A DNA stretch of 64,000 nucleotides from 79-D21 sp022839995 (GTDB taxonomy: Bacteria; Synergistota; Synergistia; Synergistales; 79-D21): NCBI GenBank assembly GCA_022839995.1, contig JALHIN010000003.1, forward strand, positions 1 through 64,000. Reading direction: 5' to 3'. Positions within the stretch are counted from its first letter, which is position 1. Each line of letters opens with the position of its first letter. This document shows positions 33,556 through 43,450 of the stretch, one piece after another. The translations under genes and the position numbers were made by a program. The notes under the pieces were generated by a model that worked only from the letters and a program-made list of their open reading frames with translations, searched no databases and was not told where the DNA came from.

Positions 33556-36500
33556 ATGAACGGGATCTACGTGGGCTTCGACATCGGCTCTTCGTCGGTT
33601 CACTGCGCCGCCCTAGACCAAAACGGTGAACCCGTTTTCCTGCCGCCCAGCAGGCCTCATTTGGGCAACCCTCTTCGTGCCCTTCGCGAGCAATGGGAGG
33701 AACTGCTGAAGTCATGTCCCGCTTCAGGCATGCTTTCTACTGCCTTCACCGGCATCGGCTCCCGCTTCATTCGAAGGGCGTTTCCCGGTGCGGTCTGCGA
33801 ACCCGAGAGCGTCACCCTCCCGAGGGGATTGGCCTGTGCCGCACCGGGGAAAAAGGTCCTCCTGCACGTCGGGGCAAGGGATTCCTTCTTCTTCCGGATT
33901 TCCGTCACCGGGGGAGAGACGGCCGTCACCGAGTGGGCGACCAACACGAAATGCGGGGGCGGCTCGGGAACCCTCCTGGAAAAGCAGGTCCGGAGGCTTT
34001 ACGGCAAGGAGGCCTCCCTTCCGCACGAGGAACCGGAACTCCTGTCGAGACTTTTCGACGAAGCCGCCAGGGAAGCGGCTCTCCATCCTTCGGCGGAAGC
34101 CTACAATGCAAGGTGCGGCATCATCATCCAGTCGGATTTGATCCACGACCAGAATGAGGGACTTCCACGCCCCCTGCTTCTTTCGAAACTCGTCTCGACC
34201 CTCCTGCGCAACTTCAAGAACGACGTCCTTGGCGGAATCCGGCTGGAGGAAACCCAAGCCCTGGTTTCCGGCGGACTTTTTTCTTTCGCAGGGATGACGG
34301 AACGGCTTGAAGCGCTGCTTCAAATCCCCCTGGAACGGCCACGGTGGTTCCTCCATGTCGGTGCTATCGGGACCGCGGCCTGCGCCTTGCGGCAGAAAAA
34401 CCGGACCTGCCTGGATCCGGGCCAGCTGGAAGCGGCTCTGGCCTCATCCGCTTGCCGCAAGGGATTCGCGCCCCCCCTTTCGGATTCTCTCCCGCGCGTT
34501 TTTCTCGTCAACCGGCACCCGGCCGAAAGAAAAGAGGCCTGCGGCAAACGGGTGGACGCGGCTCTCGGCGTGGACGGGGGATCCACCACCACGAAGGCGG
34601 CCCTGGTCGACGCAGAAAGCCATGGCGTCATCGACAGCCTCTACGTACCAACCCATGGCGATCCCGAGGGGGCCCTGAAAACCGTCCTGCGGCACCTGGC
34701 CCGGAACGCGGACCGGGTCCGCATCGTCGCCGTCTGTGCTACCGGATCGGCAAGGAAGCTGTACGAGCGAATCCTCACCAGCCCGTCCAGGCGGGCGGCA
34801 CTCGAATCGGAGGGGTACTTCGTTCCCGACGGAACGGTGGACGAGATCACCTGCCACGCTCGGGGCGTGAAGGAGTTCGACCCCGAGGTCGACACGATCT
34901 TCGAGATCGGAGGGCAGGACATGAAGTTCACCACTTTCCGGAAGAGGGAAGGCCGGACCACCGGGGAAGTCCAGGAGGCCCGCATGAACTATTCCTGCCA
35001 GGCCGGGGCAGGGCAGACGCTGGAAAACATGGCCGCCCTGCTGGGACTGGACGTGAAAACCACTCTCCAGGAGGCCGCCCTCTCCGCGCGGCGCGTTCCC
35101 GTCATCGACGCCACCTGCGGGGTCTTCATGGAAATGGACGAGAAGCGGCTGATCGCCGAAGGTTTCCCGGTGGAGGAGATTGCAGCCGCTATCGTCCGGG
35201 CAACCGTGGCGGGATACTTCCACAAGTTCGTCGGAGGTTCCCGCTCCGTTGGAACGCATTGCTCCTGCCAGGGGGGGCCGTCGCTCGGGAAGGCGGTGCT
35301 GGCAGCCCTGAGCCAGGTCACTGGGAAGGAGATCTTCGCCTACCCGGGGCGCGAGCTCTTCGGCGCAACGGGGGCAGCCCTCTGCGCCCTGGATGCCGTC
35401 AGGGAGGCTGCTGATGCGGGGCGCAGGACCGCAACTGCCTTCCGGGGGTGGCAGGTCACGGAGAGCGTTTTGGAAAGCGAGTCTGTTTCCTGCTCCTTCC
35501 TCCACGGTCTTCGTTCCTGCGGCTTGAGGGACTGCAAGCTCAGGGTCTTCCGAATCGAGGGCGAAACGATCGTGACGGGAGGATTCTGCCCTCGAGGCAA
35601 TTCCGAGGCCAGGGGCCCCCTCAAGCCGGACTACGTCGAGGTCTACCACCGCCTCCTGGAACGGCACTTCCCCGGAACGGTTGCCGTTCGGGGAAAACCC
35701 CTCCGGGGTGATGGCCGACCGACTGTCGGGATCAAGCGAAGCGGTGAGACGCTTGGAGAATGGGGGATCTGGTGTGCCGCCCTCCTGGACTCCCTTGGCT
35801 TTCACCCGGTCCTCTCCCCCGCTTCGGACGAACGGATCGTGGACAAGGGCATCCAGCTCGCTCGAACCGACCTTTGCTTCGCGATGAAGATTTCCCTGGG
35901 GCACTCCGATTTTTTGGCAAACGACGCGAAAGTCGATTTCCTCTTTCACCCGGCATTCATCCACCAGTCGGCGCGGGAAGGGGTCCCTCGCCTGAAATAC
36001 TGTGTCTACACGGAGGGGGAGGGCTTTCTTTCCACAGAGACCCTGGGCCTCCCGCCGGAGCGGGTCCTGGCCCCCACCTGGAAATTCGGGGACCCCGCAG
36101 GCATGGCCGAATCGCTCCTGGGCGAACTGGAACGGATCGGGCTCAAAACCGCGAAGGGCAGGATCCTGGAAGCCTTTGAAAAGGCCGACGCTGCCCGGGA
36201 GGCTTTCCTGGAGGCCCTCGCCGCGGCGGGGGAGACCTTCCTGAAAAGGGTCGCTGACAGCGGCGGACCGGGCTACGTCGGCTTGGGGCGCGAGTACGTG
36301 ATCTGCGATCCAATGGCCTCATCGGGGACGGGAAGCCTTTTCTCGCGAATCCGGGGAATGGACTACATCCCCATGGTCTTCCTGTGGAAAGCCTTCCGAA
36401 ACGTGCCGGTCCACAAGCTGGTGGAGAATGAATACTGGTGCAACACGGCCGAGATCCTGAAAGCCTCCCTGTTCGTGGCCAGGACACGCGGCCTGTACCC

Positions 36501-38028
36501 GATCCGGCAGATGAACTTCGCCTGCGGCCCCGATTCCATCAAGTTCTTCATGGAGCGCGAGATCTTCGATCGGGCCGACAAACCCTTTCTCCACCTGGTG
36601 ACCGACGCCCAGACCAATAGCGCTCCGTTCGCCACCCGGGCGGAAGCCCACGAGCGGATCGTTGCCCAGTCCTTTCCGCGACCGGTCCATTCCTACACTG
36701 AACTGCTGCCCCCTATCCCGAAAGCTTCGAAAGGCAATGACCGCACCTGGATCCTCCCCTCCATGGGACACCTGAACCGCCTGGGGAGCTCCCTTTTGCG
36801 CCATTGGGGCATCCAGGCCGTGGCGATCCCCACGGCCGGGACGTCCGCCCGCGAGTGGGCCCGCAGGACGATCCCCGTGGAAACCTGCTATCCCCTGAAG
36901 GGAGTGACGGGGGACGTCCTGGCCTTCCTGGAGGCGGAATCGAACCGAATCGGCCGCCAGGCCGTCCTGGACAGGTACGCGGTCTTCCTGCCGCGGGCCA
37001 GCGGCCCCTGCCGGCTGGGAAAGTACGGCGAAGTCCTCCGCCACTGCCTCGCCCAGGCAGGATTCGGGGAACTTCCCGTGCTAGGGCCGCACATCGGCAA
37101 GAATTACCGGGACATCCCCTTCCTGCCCGACCGCGCCCGAAGCAACCCGGCAGCTCTTTTCCGCTTCGTCCGAGAAGCCATCCACGCGGTGCTCTTCTCC
37201 GATTTTCTGGACGACCTCTGCCTCAGGTTTCGCCCCTACGCACCCGACGCTGCTCGGTTCGAAGACGGGTTCGAGTCCGTCCTGGAAAAGACGGCCAGGG
37301 CGATCGAGGAGGAGGGCCTTTCGGAACCGGCCTTACGGAAGCGTATCCGGGAATGCGAACGATCCATGGTCCTCCTGAGCCGACCGGAGCTCCCCCGGTT
37401 TCCCCTCGTCTTCTTCATCGGAGAGATCTACATGAGGCTCCATGATCCCTACACGGATCACGTGATCCGGACCCTCGAGTCGGAGGGCCTCGAGATCATC
37501 CGCAGCGGTATCGTGGAGTGGCTGGAATACACGCGGGCCGTGACCCGCCGCGACGGGCCGAACCTGGCCAACCTTCTGGCCGCAGCAGCCCTCTCTTTCT
37601 CCAGGAGCCGCTTCGTCCAGCTTGGGGGTGCCCCTTTCCCGGAAAGGGCCCGCCTGCCCGAACCGGCCGAAGCCATCGAAACCCTGGAGCGTGAACGGCT
37701 CTTCTCCGGTGAGATCGGGGGGGAATCGCCCATCAACATCGGGATCTTCAACGAGTTCATGAAGGGCCGAATCCCTTCCGTCAACGGGATGCCGATTTGC
37801 GGGATCTTCCACTGCGGTCCTTTCACCTGCATGCACGAGACCCTGGCAGCTTCCCTCATGTCCGCCCTCGCAAAAAACTGGAGGGCCTCCCACCCGGACG
37901 CCCTCCTCCCGATCCTTCACGCCAGCTTCGGCGATTCGCCCAACCCGAACCTGGAGGCCGAGATCGCGGCCTTCAGGGACCAATGCCATGCGAGGGCCCG
38001 GCTCGAAGGGGCCCGGGATCACTCGTAG
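33556..38028 (+). CDS. Giant (R)-2-hydroxyacyl-CoA dehydratase activase-type fusion protein
   Basis: The 1490-residue protein fuses two activase-type ATPase domains, a DUF2229 region and a dehydratase-like C-terminus. Domain 1 (about 1-320) starts YVGFDIGSSSVH. Domain 2 (about 335-620) has GVDGGSTTTKAAL and FEIGGQDMKFT. Both keep a cysteine pair able to bridge a [4Fe-4S] cluster: NTKCGGGSGT with ARCGIIIQSD, and NYSCQAGAGQ with DATCGVFMEMD. DUF2229 begins near 724 (IKRSGETLGEWGIWCAALL), followed by cysteine-containing dehydratase-like segments. Activases of this type use ATP to inject an electron into radical dehydratases. The function of the very long fusions is unknown. It stands alone and overlaps the MacB permease gene tail to tail by 10 bases. 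Confidence 0.85.
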   Translation: MNGIYVGFDIGSSSVHCAALDQNGEPVFLPPSRPHLGNPLRALREQWEELLKSCPASGMLSTAFTGIGSRFIRRAFPGAVCEPESVTLPRGLACAAPGKKVLLHVGARDSFFFRISVTGGETAVTEWATNTKCGGGSGTLLEKQVRRLYGKEASLPHEEPELLSRLFDEAAREAALHPSAEAYNARCGIIIQSDLIHDQNEGLPRPLLLSKLVSTLLRNFKNDVLGGIRLEETQALVSGGLFSFAGMTERLEALLQIPLERPRWFLHVGAIGTAACALRQKNRTCLDPGQLEAALASSACRKGFAPPLSDSLPRVFLVNRHPAERKEACGKRVDAALGVDGGSTTTKAALVDAESHGVIDSLYVPTHGDPEGALKTVLRHLARNADRVRIVAVCATGSARKLYERILTSPSRRAALESEGYFVPDGTVDEITCHARGVKEFDPEVDTIFEIGGQDMKFTTFRKREGRTTGEVQEARMNYSCQAGAGQTLENMAALLGLDVKTTLQEAALSARRVPVIDATCGVFMEMDEKRLIAEGFPVEEIAAAIVRATVAGYFHKFVGGSRSVGTHCSCQGGPSLGKAVLAALSQVTGKEIFAYPGRELFGATGAALCALDAVREAADAGRRTATAFRGWQVTESVLESESVSCSFLHGLRSCGLRDCKLRVFRIEGETIVTGGFCPRGNSEARGPLKPDYVEVYHRLLERHFPGTVAVRGKPLRGDGRPTVGIKRSGETLGEWGIWCAALLDSLGFHPVLSPASDERIVDKGIQLARTDLCFAMKISLGHSDFLANDAKVDFLFHPAFIHQSAREGVPRLKYCVYTEGEGFLSTETLGLPPERVLAPTWKFGDPAGMAESLLGELERIGLKTAKGRILEAFEKADAAREAFLEALAAAGETFLKRVADSGGPGYVGLGREYVICDPMASSGTGSLFSRIRGMDYIPMVFLWKAFRNVPVHKLVENEYWCNTAEILKASLFVARTRGLYPIRQMNFACGPDSIKFFMEREIFDRADKPFLHLVTDAQTNSAPFATRAEAHERIVAQSFPRPVHSYTELLPPIPKASKGNDRTWILPSMGHLNRLGSSLLRHWGIQAVAIPTAGTSAREWARRTIPVETCYPLKGVTGDVLAFLEAESNRIGRQAVLDRYAVFLPRASGPCRLGKYGEVLRHCLAQAGFGELPVLGPHIGKNYRDIPFLPDRARSNPAALFRFVREAIHAVLFSDFLDDLCLRFRPYAPDAARFEDGFESVLEKTARAIEEEGLSEPALRKRIRECERSMVLLSRPELPRFPLVFFIGEIYMRLHDPYTDHVIRTLESEGLEIIRSGIVEWLEYTRAVTRRDGPNLANLLAAAALSFSRSRFVQLGGAPFPERARLPEPAEAIETLERERLFSGEIGGESPINIGIFNEFMKGRIPSVNGMPICGIFHCGPFTCMHETLAASLMSALAKNWRASHPDALLPILHASFGDSPNPNLEAEIAAFRDQCHARARLEGARDHS

Positions 38029-39244
38029 CGCAGGGCCTCGATGGGATCCAGGGCCGCGGCTTTCGAGGCGGGATAGTAGCCGAAAAAGATCCCGACGAGG
38101 GCCGAGAACCCGAAGGCCAGGGCGATCGAAAGCGGCGAGATCACGGTAGGCCAGCCGGCGAAATGCCCGATCAGGAAGGAAACGGCGGCTCCCAGCAGAA
38201 TTCCCGTCACTCCTCCCAGGACGGAAAGGATGACCGCCTCCGAAAGGAACTGCAGGAGGATGTCCGGCGTCCTGGCTCCCACCGCCATCCGGATCCCGAT
38301 CTCCCGCGTCCGCTCCGTGACGGAAACCAGCATGATGTTCATGATGCCGATTCCTCCCACGAGAAGGGAGATCGAGGCCACGGCCGCCAGGAGGAAGGAA
38401 AGCGTCTTCGTGGACTGGGCCGCGGCTTCCATCAGTTCCGCAAGGTTCATGACCGTGAAATCCTTTTCCTCTTCCGAGCGGACCCGGTGGCGCTCGGACA
38501 GGAGCGCGTCGATCTGGTCGATGGCTGCCTGGATCGAATTGGCATCGGCCGCCTGGACCAGGATGCTCGACACCCTCCCCTGGAAACGGGATCCGAACAC
38601 CCGCTTCTGGGCGGTCGTGATCGGGATGATCAGGGTGTCGTCCTGGTCCTGCCCCATGGCGTTCGTTCCCTTTTTCCCCAGGACCCCGACCACCACCATG
38701 GGGATCTTTCTCACACGGACGACTTTCCCGATCGGGTCCTCGTTCCCGAACAGGTTGTCCACGACGGTCTGTCCAAGCAGGCAGACCTTCGCCGCGCTCC
38801 TGACCTCCGAGTTGTTGAAGCTGCGGCCCGATCCGATGGTCCAGTTGCGGATGTCCAGCATGGGGGGAGTGGTTCCCTCCGCGCGGGTGGACCAGTTGCT
38901 GTTCCCGTAGACGACCTGGACCGAACCGGAAGCGGTGGGTGCGGCTTTCCCGACGGCAGGGCATTCTTTCACGATCGCTTCCGCGTCGGCAAAGGTGAGC
39001 GTGGGGACAGCCCCGTAACCCATGCGAAGACCGCCGCTCGTCGTGCTGCCCGACCGGACGACCAGCAGGTTCGTTCCCATGCTGGCCAGCTGGGCCTCGA
39101 CGTTCCGGCTGGCCCCCGTCCCGATGGCGAACATGGCCACGACCGCCGCCACCCCGATGACGATGCCCAGAGTCGTCAGGGCGGAGCGCATCTTGTTCGC
39201 CCGCAGCGACCTCAAGGACACGTGCAGGATCTCTCCGAAGGCGA

Positions 39245-39248
<4 letters not shown>
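38019..39248 (-). CDS. MacB-type ABC transporter permease
   Basis: The 409-residue protein has the MacB permease layout: an N-terminal membrane helix (MRSALTTLGIVIGVAAVVAM, about 20-39), a large extracytoplasmic domain (about 45-275), and three C-terminal helices (LLVGGIGIMNIMLVSVTERTRE is the signature after the second helix). It works with the ATPase and adaptor encoded upstream to power a tripartite efflux pump by mechanotransmission. Its ATG overlaps the stop of the ATPase gene. In E. coli the ATPase is fused to this unit; here the two are separate proteins. Confidence 0.9.
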
Positions 39249-39949
<701 letters not shown>

Positions 39950-39951
39950 GG

Positions 39952-41244
39952 CTAAAAGATCCTTCGCGGCAGGTTGCCGCCGGAAGCCCCTTTCGACCCG
40001 TTTCCGAGGGTGCCCGTCACCACTTCATCTCCCTCGGCCAGGTCTCCGGAAACCTCCGTCCAGCTGCCGTCCGTCAGGCCAACCGTCACCGGGACGCGGC
40101 GGAGCGAGGGCTGCGACCCTTTCTTCGTTTCGAGGACCCAGACGGAAGGCTTGGAAACTGGAGCTTTCCCGGTCACCCCGCTTGCCTTTTTCGAGGGGTC
40201 CTGCCCGGCCGGAGCCCCGCCGTCCGGCGGTGGGGGAGGGACGACCTGGCCGGTCGATGCCGCCTTCGTCCGGGACGCCGCCGGCCTGAACCGCAGCGCG
40301 GCGTTGGGAACCTTCAGGACATTCCTTGCCGAGGCGGTCTCGATGTTCACGTTCGCGGTCATCCCGGGCTTGAGACGAAGGTCCGGGTTCGCCGCGGAGA
40401 TGATGACGGTGTACGTGACGACGTTCTCGGTGGTCGACGGGCTGAGGCGGACCTGGCGGACCTTTCCGGTGAAGGTGTCCTCGGGGTAGGTGTCCACCGT
40501 GAAGGTGACATTCATCCCTTCCTGGACGTAGCCGATGTCCGCCTCGTCGACCGCCGCCTCCACCTGCATCTTCGAAAGGTCTTCCGCGATCGTGAACAGT
40601 TCCGGTGCCGACAGGCTCGCCGCCACGGTCTGTCCTTCACTCACCTTTTTGCCCGTCACGACACCGTTGACCGGCGACAGGATCTTCGTGTATCCCAGGT
40701 TGGTAAGCCTCTGGTTCAGCGTCGCGGCAGAAGAGCGGACCCCCGCCCTCGCGGACTCGACCCTTGAGCGGGCCGTCGCCAGGGCGGTCTCGGCAGCCTC
40801 GACGGCGCTCCTTGCCACGAAGTCGGATGCATGGAGCGATTTCTGCCGCACGTATTCCCTCTCGGCTTCCCTCAGGCTCGCCTCCGCTTCCGCCAGGCCG
40901 GCCCTGGATTGGGCCAGTTCGGCTTCCGCCTGGCGTGCCTGTGCAATAAACAGGGCCGGATCGATCTCGGCCAGGAGCTGTCCCTTTTTCACGGGAGAGT
41001 TGTAATCCACCAGGATGCGCCGGATCGTCCCCGAAACCTGGCTGCCCACCGTCACGGTGTTCACGGCCTGGATCGTTCCGGTGGCGGAAACGACCCGCGT
41101 GATGTTTCCCCTGGAAACTTGTTCCGTCGTGTACCGGGGCGGTTTTTCGGCAAACTTCACCTTCCAGGCCCAGCCACCGCCCACGAGGACGAGGAGGAAA
41201 AGACCTCCTGCCAGGAGTTTCTTTTTCCTTGCCGTCAGGCTCAT
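39952..41244 (-). CDS. Periplasmic adaptor (MacA/HlyD-family membrane fusion protein)
   Basis: The 430-residue protein has an N-terminal membrane anchor (LLAGGLFLLVLVGGGWAW, about 10-27), a split lipoyl domain (GTIRRILVDYNSPVKKGQLL and YTKILSPVNGVVTGKKVSEG), an alpha-helical hairpin rich in Ala/Glu/Arg (about 105-180), then beta-barrel and membrane-proximal domains. A Pro/Ala/Lys-rich insert (about 335-370) interrupts the last domain and is unusual. It should bridge the MacB pump and the TolC channel. Its ATG overlaps the stop of the TolC-like gene. Confidence 0.9.
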   Translation of the reverse strand: MSLTARKKKLLAGGLFLLVLVGGGWAWKVKFAEKPPRYTTEQVSRGNITRVVSATGTIQAVNTVTVGSQVSGTIRRILVDYNSPVKKGQLLAEIDPALFIAQARQAEAELAQSRAGLAEAEASLREAEREYVRQKSLHASDFVARSAVEAAETALATARSRVESARAGVRSSAATLNQRLTNLGYTKILSPVNGVVTGKKVSEGQTVAASLSAPELFTIAEDLSKMQVEAAVDEADIGYVQEGMNVTFTVDTYPEDTFTGKVRQVRLSPSTTENVVTYTVIISAANPDLRLKPGMTANVNIETASARNVLKVPNAALRFRPAASRTKAASTGQVVPPPPPDGGAPAGQDPSKKASGVTGKAPVSKPSVWVLETKKGSQPSLRRVPVTVGLTDGSWTEVSGDLAEGDEVVTGTLGNGSKGASGGNLPRRIF

Positions 41245-42533
41245 CCGTTCGTTCCCTCCTTCGGAATTTCCACCGGTTTCCCCAGGGCCTTCTCCAACGA
41301 TGCTGCGGCGACCTGGCGGTCGTAGATCGCCTGGACCAGGGACTTTCGCGCGCTGCTGTACTTTTCCGCCGCGTCGGACACCTCCAGGCTCGTTCCGACT
41401 CCAACCCTGTAGCGGCCCCGGGCCAGGTCGAGGTTTTCCCTCGCCTGGCGCAAAGCCTCTTCGGCGGTCTTCACCTGTTGGGAAGCGGTTTCAAGCTCCA
41501 GCAGGGCCTTCTCCACTTCGAGGCGAATCGCGTTGCGGAGACTGTCCCGGTCGCTTTGCGCGATCTGCAGGTCCGCCCGGGCAATTTCCGTTCTGGCCGC
41601 CGTCGCCCCTCCGTCCGCCAGGGGAATCGAAAGGGAAAGGCCGGCAGTCCATTCGTCATTCCACCCGGAGGAGGAGTCGGAAAACCCCCATCCCCCACTG
41701 GCGTAGAGGGAAGGGTTCATCCCCCGCGCCGTCGCGCGGAGGGACTCCTTCGCCGAGAGCACGCGGTCTTCCGCGGCCCGGAGATCCGGCCGCTTCGAAA
41801 AAGCTTCTTCCATTGCCGCATCGAGGGACGAAACTGAAAGGCCCCTTTCCTTCGGAACCTCCAAGACTGCATTCCGGTCGGGCAACCTCGTGCCGATCTC
41901 GTTCTCCAGCACGGCCCAGGCACTGGAAACCGAGGAGCTGGCCTTGGAAAGGTCGAACCTGGCCCGGCTGAGATTGACCTCGGCTGTCGTCACGTCGATC
42001 TTCGACGAGGAACCGGCCTTGTAGAAAGCCTGGGCCTGCTTCAGCTGGGCCTCGTAGAGGGCAACCGTCTCCTCGGCCACCGCGGCGTCTTCACGGGCTC
42101 TCAGGAGGCTGAAATACGCCTGCTTCACCGTGTAAGCCCTTTCCTGCCAGGTCCGCTCGGCCGTTTTTCGGATCGCCGAAAGATCGTAGGTAACACCGGC
42201 GATCGTTGCCCGGGTTTTGCCACCGTCCGTCAGCAATTGCCTGACGGAAATTTCCGAGGCGGACCGCCGTGGTGCGCCTTCCGAGTCGGAAAACGAGGCC
42301 CCCAGGTCCAGAGTCGGCCTTTGGGAGGATTTCGCGAGTTCCAGCTGGCTTCCCGCTCGGCGGACCTGCCAGACGGAAGCGAGGAGGTCCGGGTGATGGT
42401 CAAAGGCCAACTGCAGGCACTTTTCCAGGCTCAGCGGGGGACCTCCCGGCTGTGCCGTTCCGTCCGCCCGCGCGGGAAACGCGGGAAAGGGGATCACCAG
42501 CAGGCAAATCACCATCAGCAGGATTTTTTTCAT
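41241..42533 (-). CDS. TolC-family outer-membrane efflux protein
   Basis: The 430-residue protein starts with a Sec signal peptide (MKKILLMVICLLVIPFPAFP, probable cleavage after ARA near 23). It then has the duplicated OEP helical repeats of TolC: LSLEKCLQLAFDHHPDLLASV near 36-56 and the second repeat starting SSLDAAMEEAFSKRPDLRAAE near 220-240. It should form the trimeric outer-membrane exit duct of this pump, which implies a diderm cell envelope. It is the first gene of the efflux operon, divergent from the two-component system. Confidence 0.9.
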   Translation of the reverse strand: MKKILLMVICLLVIPFPAFPARADGTAQPGGPPLSLEKCLQLAFDHHPDLLASVWQVRRAGSQLELAKSSQRPTLDLGASFSDSEGAPRRSASEISVRQLLTDGGKTRATIAGVTYDLSAIRKTAERTWQERAYTVKQAYFSLLRAREDAAVAEETVALYEAQLKQAQAFYKAGSSSKIDVTTAEVNLSRARFDLSKASSSVSSAWAVLENEIGTRLPDRNAVLEVPKERGLSVSSLDAAMEEAFSKRPDLRAAEDRVLSAKESLRATARGMNPSLYASGGWGFSDSSSGWNDEWTAGLSLSIPLADGGATAARTEIARADLQIAQSDRDSLRNAIRLEVEKALLELETASQQVKTAEEALRQARENLDLARGRYRVGVGTSLEVSDAAEKYSSARKSLVQAIYDRQVAAASLEKALGKPVEIPKEGTNG

Positions 42534-42633
42534 CGGAACCCAACCTCCCTCATGCGGGCTTCATCCCTCATCCCGGGCCGTTCTCATTGTAGCCCGGATC
42601 CCGTAAGTGTTCGTTCCGTTCCGTTGGCTTTTC

Positions 42634-42659
42634 GTAAAGAAACGTAAAGGAGCCTTTAC
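42634..42659. promoter_or_regulatory. CpxR-type box between the efflux operon and the two-component genes
   Basis: GTAAA (42634-42638), five bases, then GTAAA (42644-42648) is an exact match to the known CpxR recognition pattern GTAAA-N5-GTAAA. A third, inverted half-site TTTAC follows at 42655-42659. It lies 101 bases from the tolC-like start and about 42 bases before a TAGAAT -10 (42701-42706) of the regulator gene. The adjacent regulator is CpxR-like, so control of both units is likely but inferred. Confidence 0.6.
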
Positions 42660-42742
42660 ACGAATCAACTTTTCTTGACGGCAGCGCTCCGCCGAAAGGA
42701 TAGAATGGAGTGGAAATTCCCAGAAACGGGGGGGTGGCGACA

Positions 42743-43450
42743 TTGGACCGGATCCTGCTTGTGGATGACGACAAGAGCCTCTGCGAACTGCTGGCCGAAT
42801 TCATGGAAAGCGAGGGGTTCTCGGTCGAAGCCGTGCACGACGGGGAAAAGGCAGTCCAACGGGCGCTGGCGGACCGGTTTTCGCTGGTCATCCTTGACGT
42901 CATGCTCCCGGGCCTCGGTGGAATCGAGGTGCTGAAGTCGATCCGGCGGCAGTCCACCGTGCCCATCCTCATGCTCACCGCCCGAGGGGAAGAGGTGGAC
43001 AGGATCGTCGGGCTCGAGCTCGGGGCCGATGATTATCTCCCCAAGCCTTTCAATCCCAGGGAACTGATCGCCCGGATCCGGGCCATCCTCCGAAGGGGGA
43101 GGATGGAATCGGCAGGGGAGGCAACGCCGGGAATCCTCCGGATCGCAGACCTCGTGATCGACCCGGCTGCCCGTCACGTCAGCGCCAACGGGAAAACGAT
43201 CGAGCTGACGACGGTGGAATTCGACCTCCTGGAAACCCTGGCCCAGGCGGCAGGGACCGCGTTTTCCAGGGAGAACCTGGTCCGCCAGGTCCTGAAAAGA
43301 CCCTTTTCGCCCTTTGACCGGAGCCTCGACGTCCACGTGAGCAACCTGCGCCGAAAGATCGGGTCCTACCCGGACGGTTCGGAACGGATCAAGACGGTCC
43401 GCGGTGTCGGGTACATCCTCGCGTTTCCGCCGGAGGAGACCCGACCTTGA
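42743..43450 (+). CDS. CpxR-like response regulator (OmpR/PhoB family)
   Basis: The 235-residue protein has a receiver domain with acidic pocket DDD at 8-10, phospho-acceptor Asp52 (VILDVMLPG), and lysine in LPKPFNPRELIARIRAILRR, a stretch very like CpxR. A C-terminal winged helix follows (about 140-228). The TTG at 42743 is chosen: a -10 at 42701-42706 would start transcription near 42713, after the GTG at 42710 that opens the longer frame, and a GGGGGTGG box lies five bases before the TTG. It is coupled to the sensor kinase gene. Confidence 0.92.
   Translation: MDRILLVDDDKSLCELLAEFMESEGFSVEAVHDGEKAVQRALADRFSLVILDVMLPGLGGIEVLKSIRRQSTVPILMLTARGEEVDRIVGLELGADDYLPKPFNPRELIARIRAILRRGRMESAGEATPGILRIADLVIDPAARHVSANGKTIELTTVEFDLLETLAQAAGTAFSRENLVRQVLKRPFSPFDRSLDVHVSNLRRKIGSYPDGSERIKTVRGVGYILAFPPEETRP

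Noticed and set aside
37333..38964. A 543-residue antisense frame across the activase fusion and MacB permease genes, and other long antisense frames (for example 4282-5628, 16706-18073, 21087-23744, 61760-62782).
   Set aside because: They mirror real genes with conserved motifs, have repetitive Arg/Pro/Gly-rich composition typical of high-GC antisense frames, and lack ribosome-binding sites.
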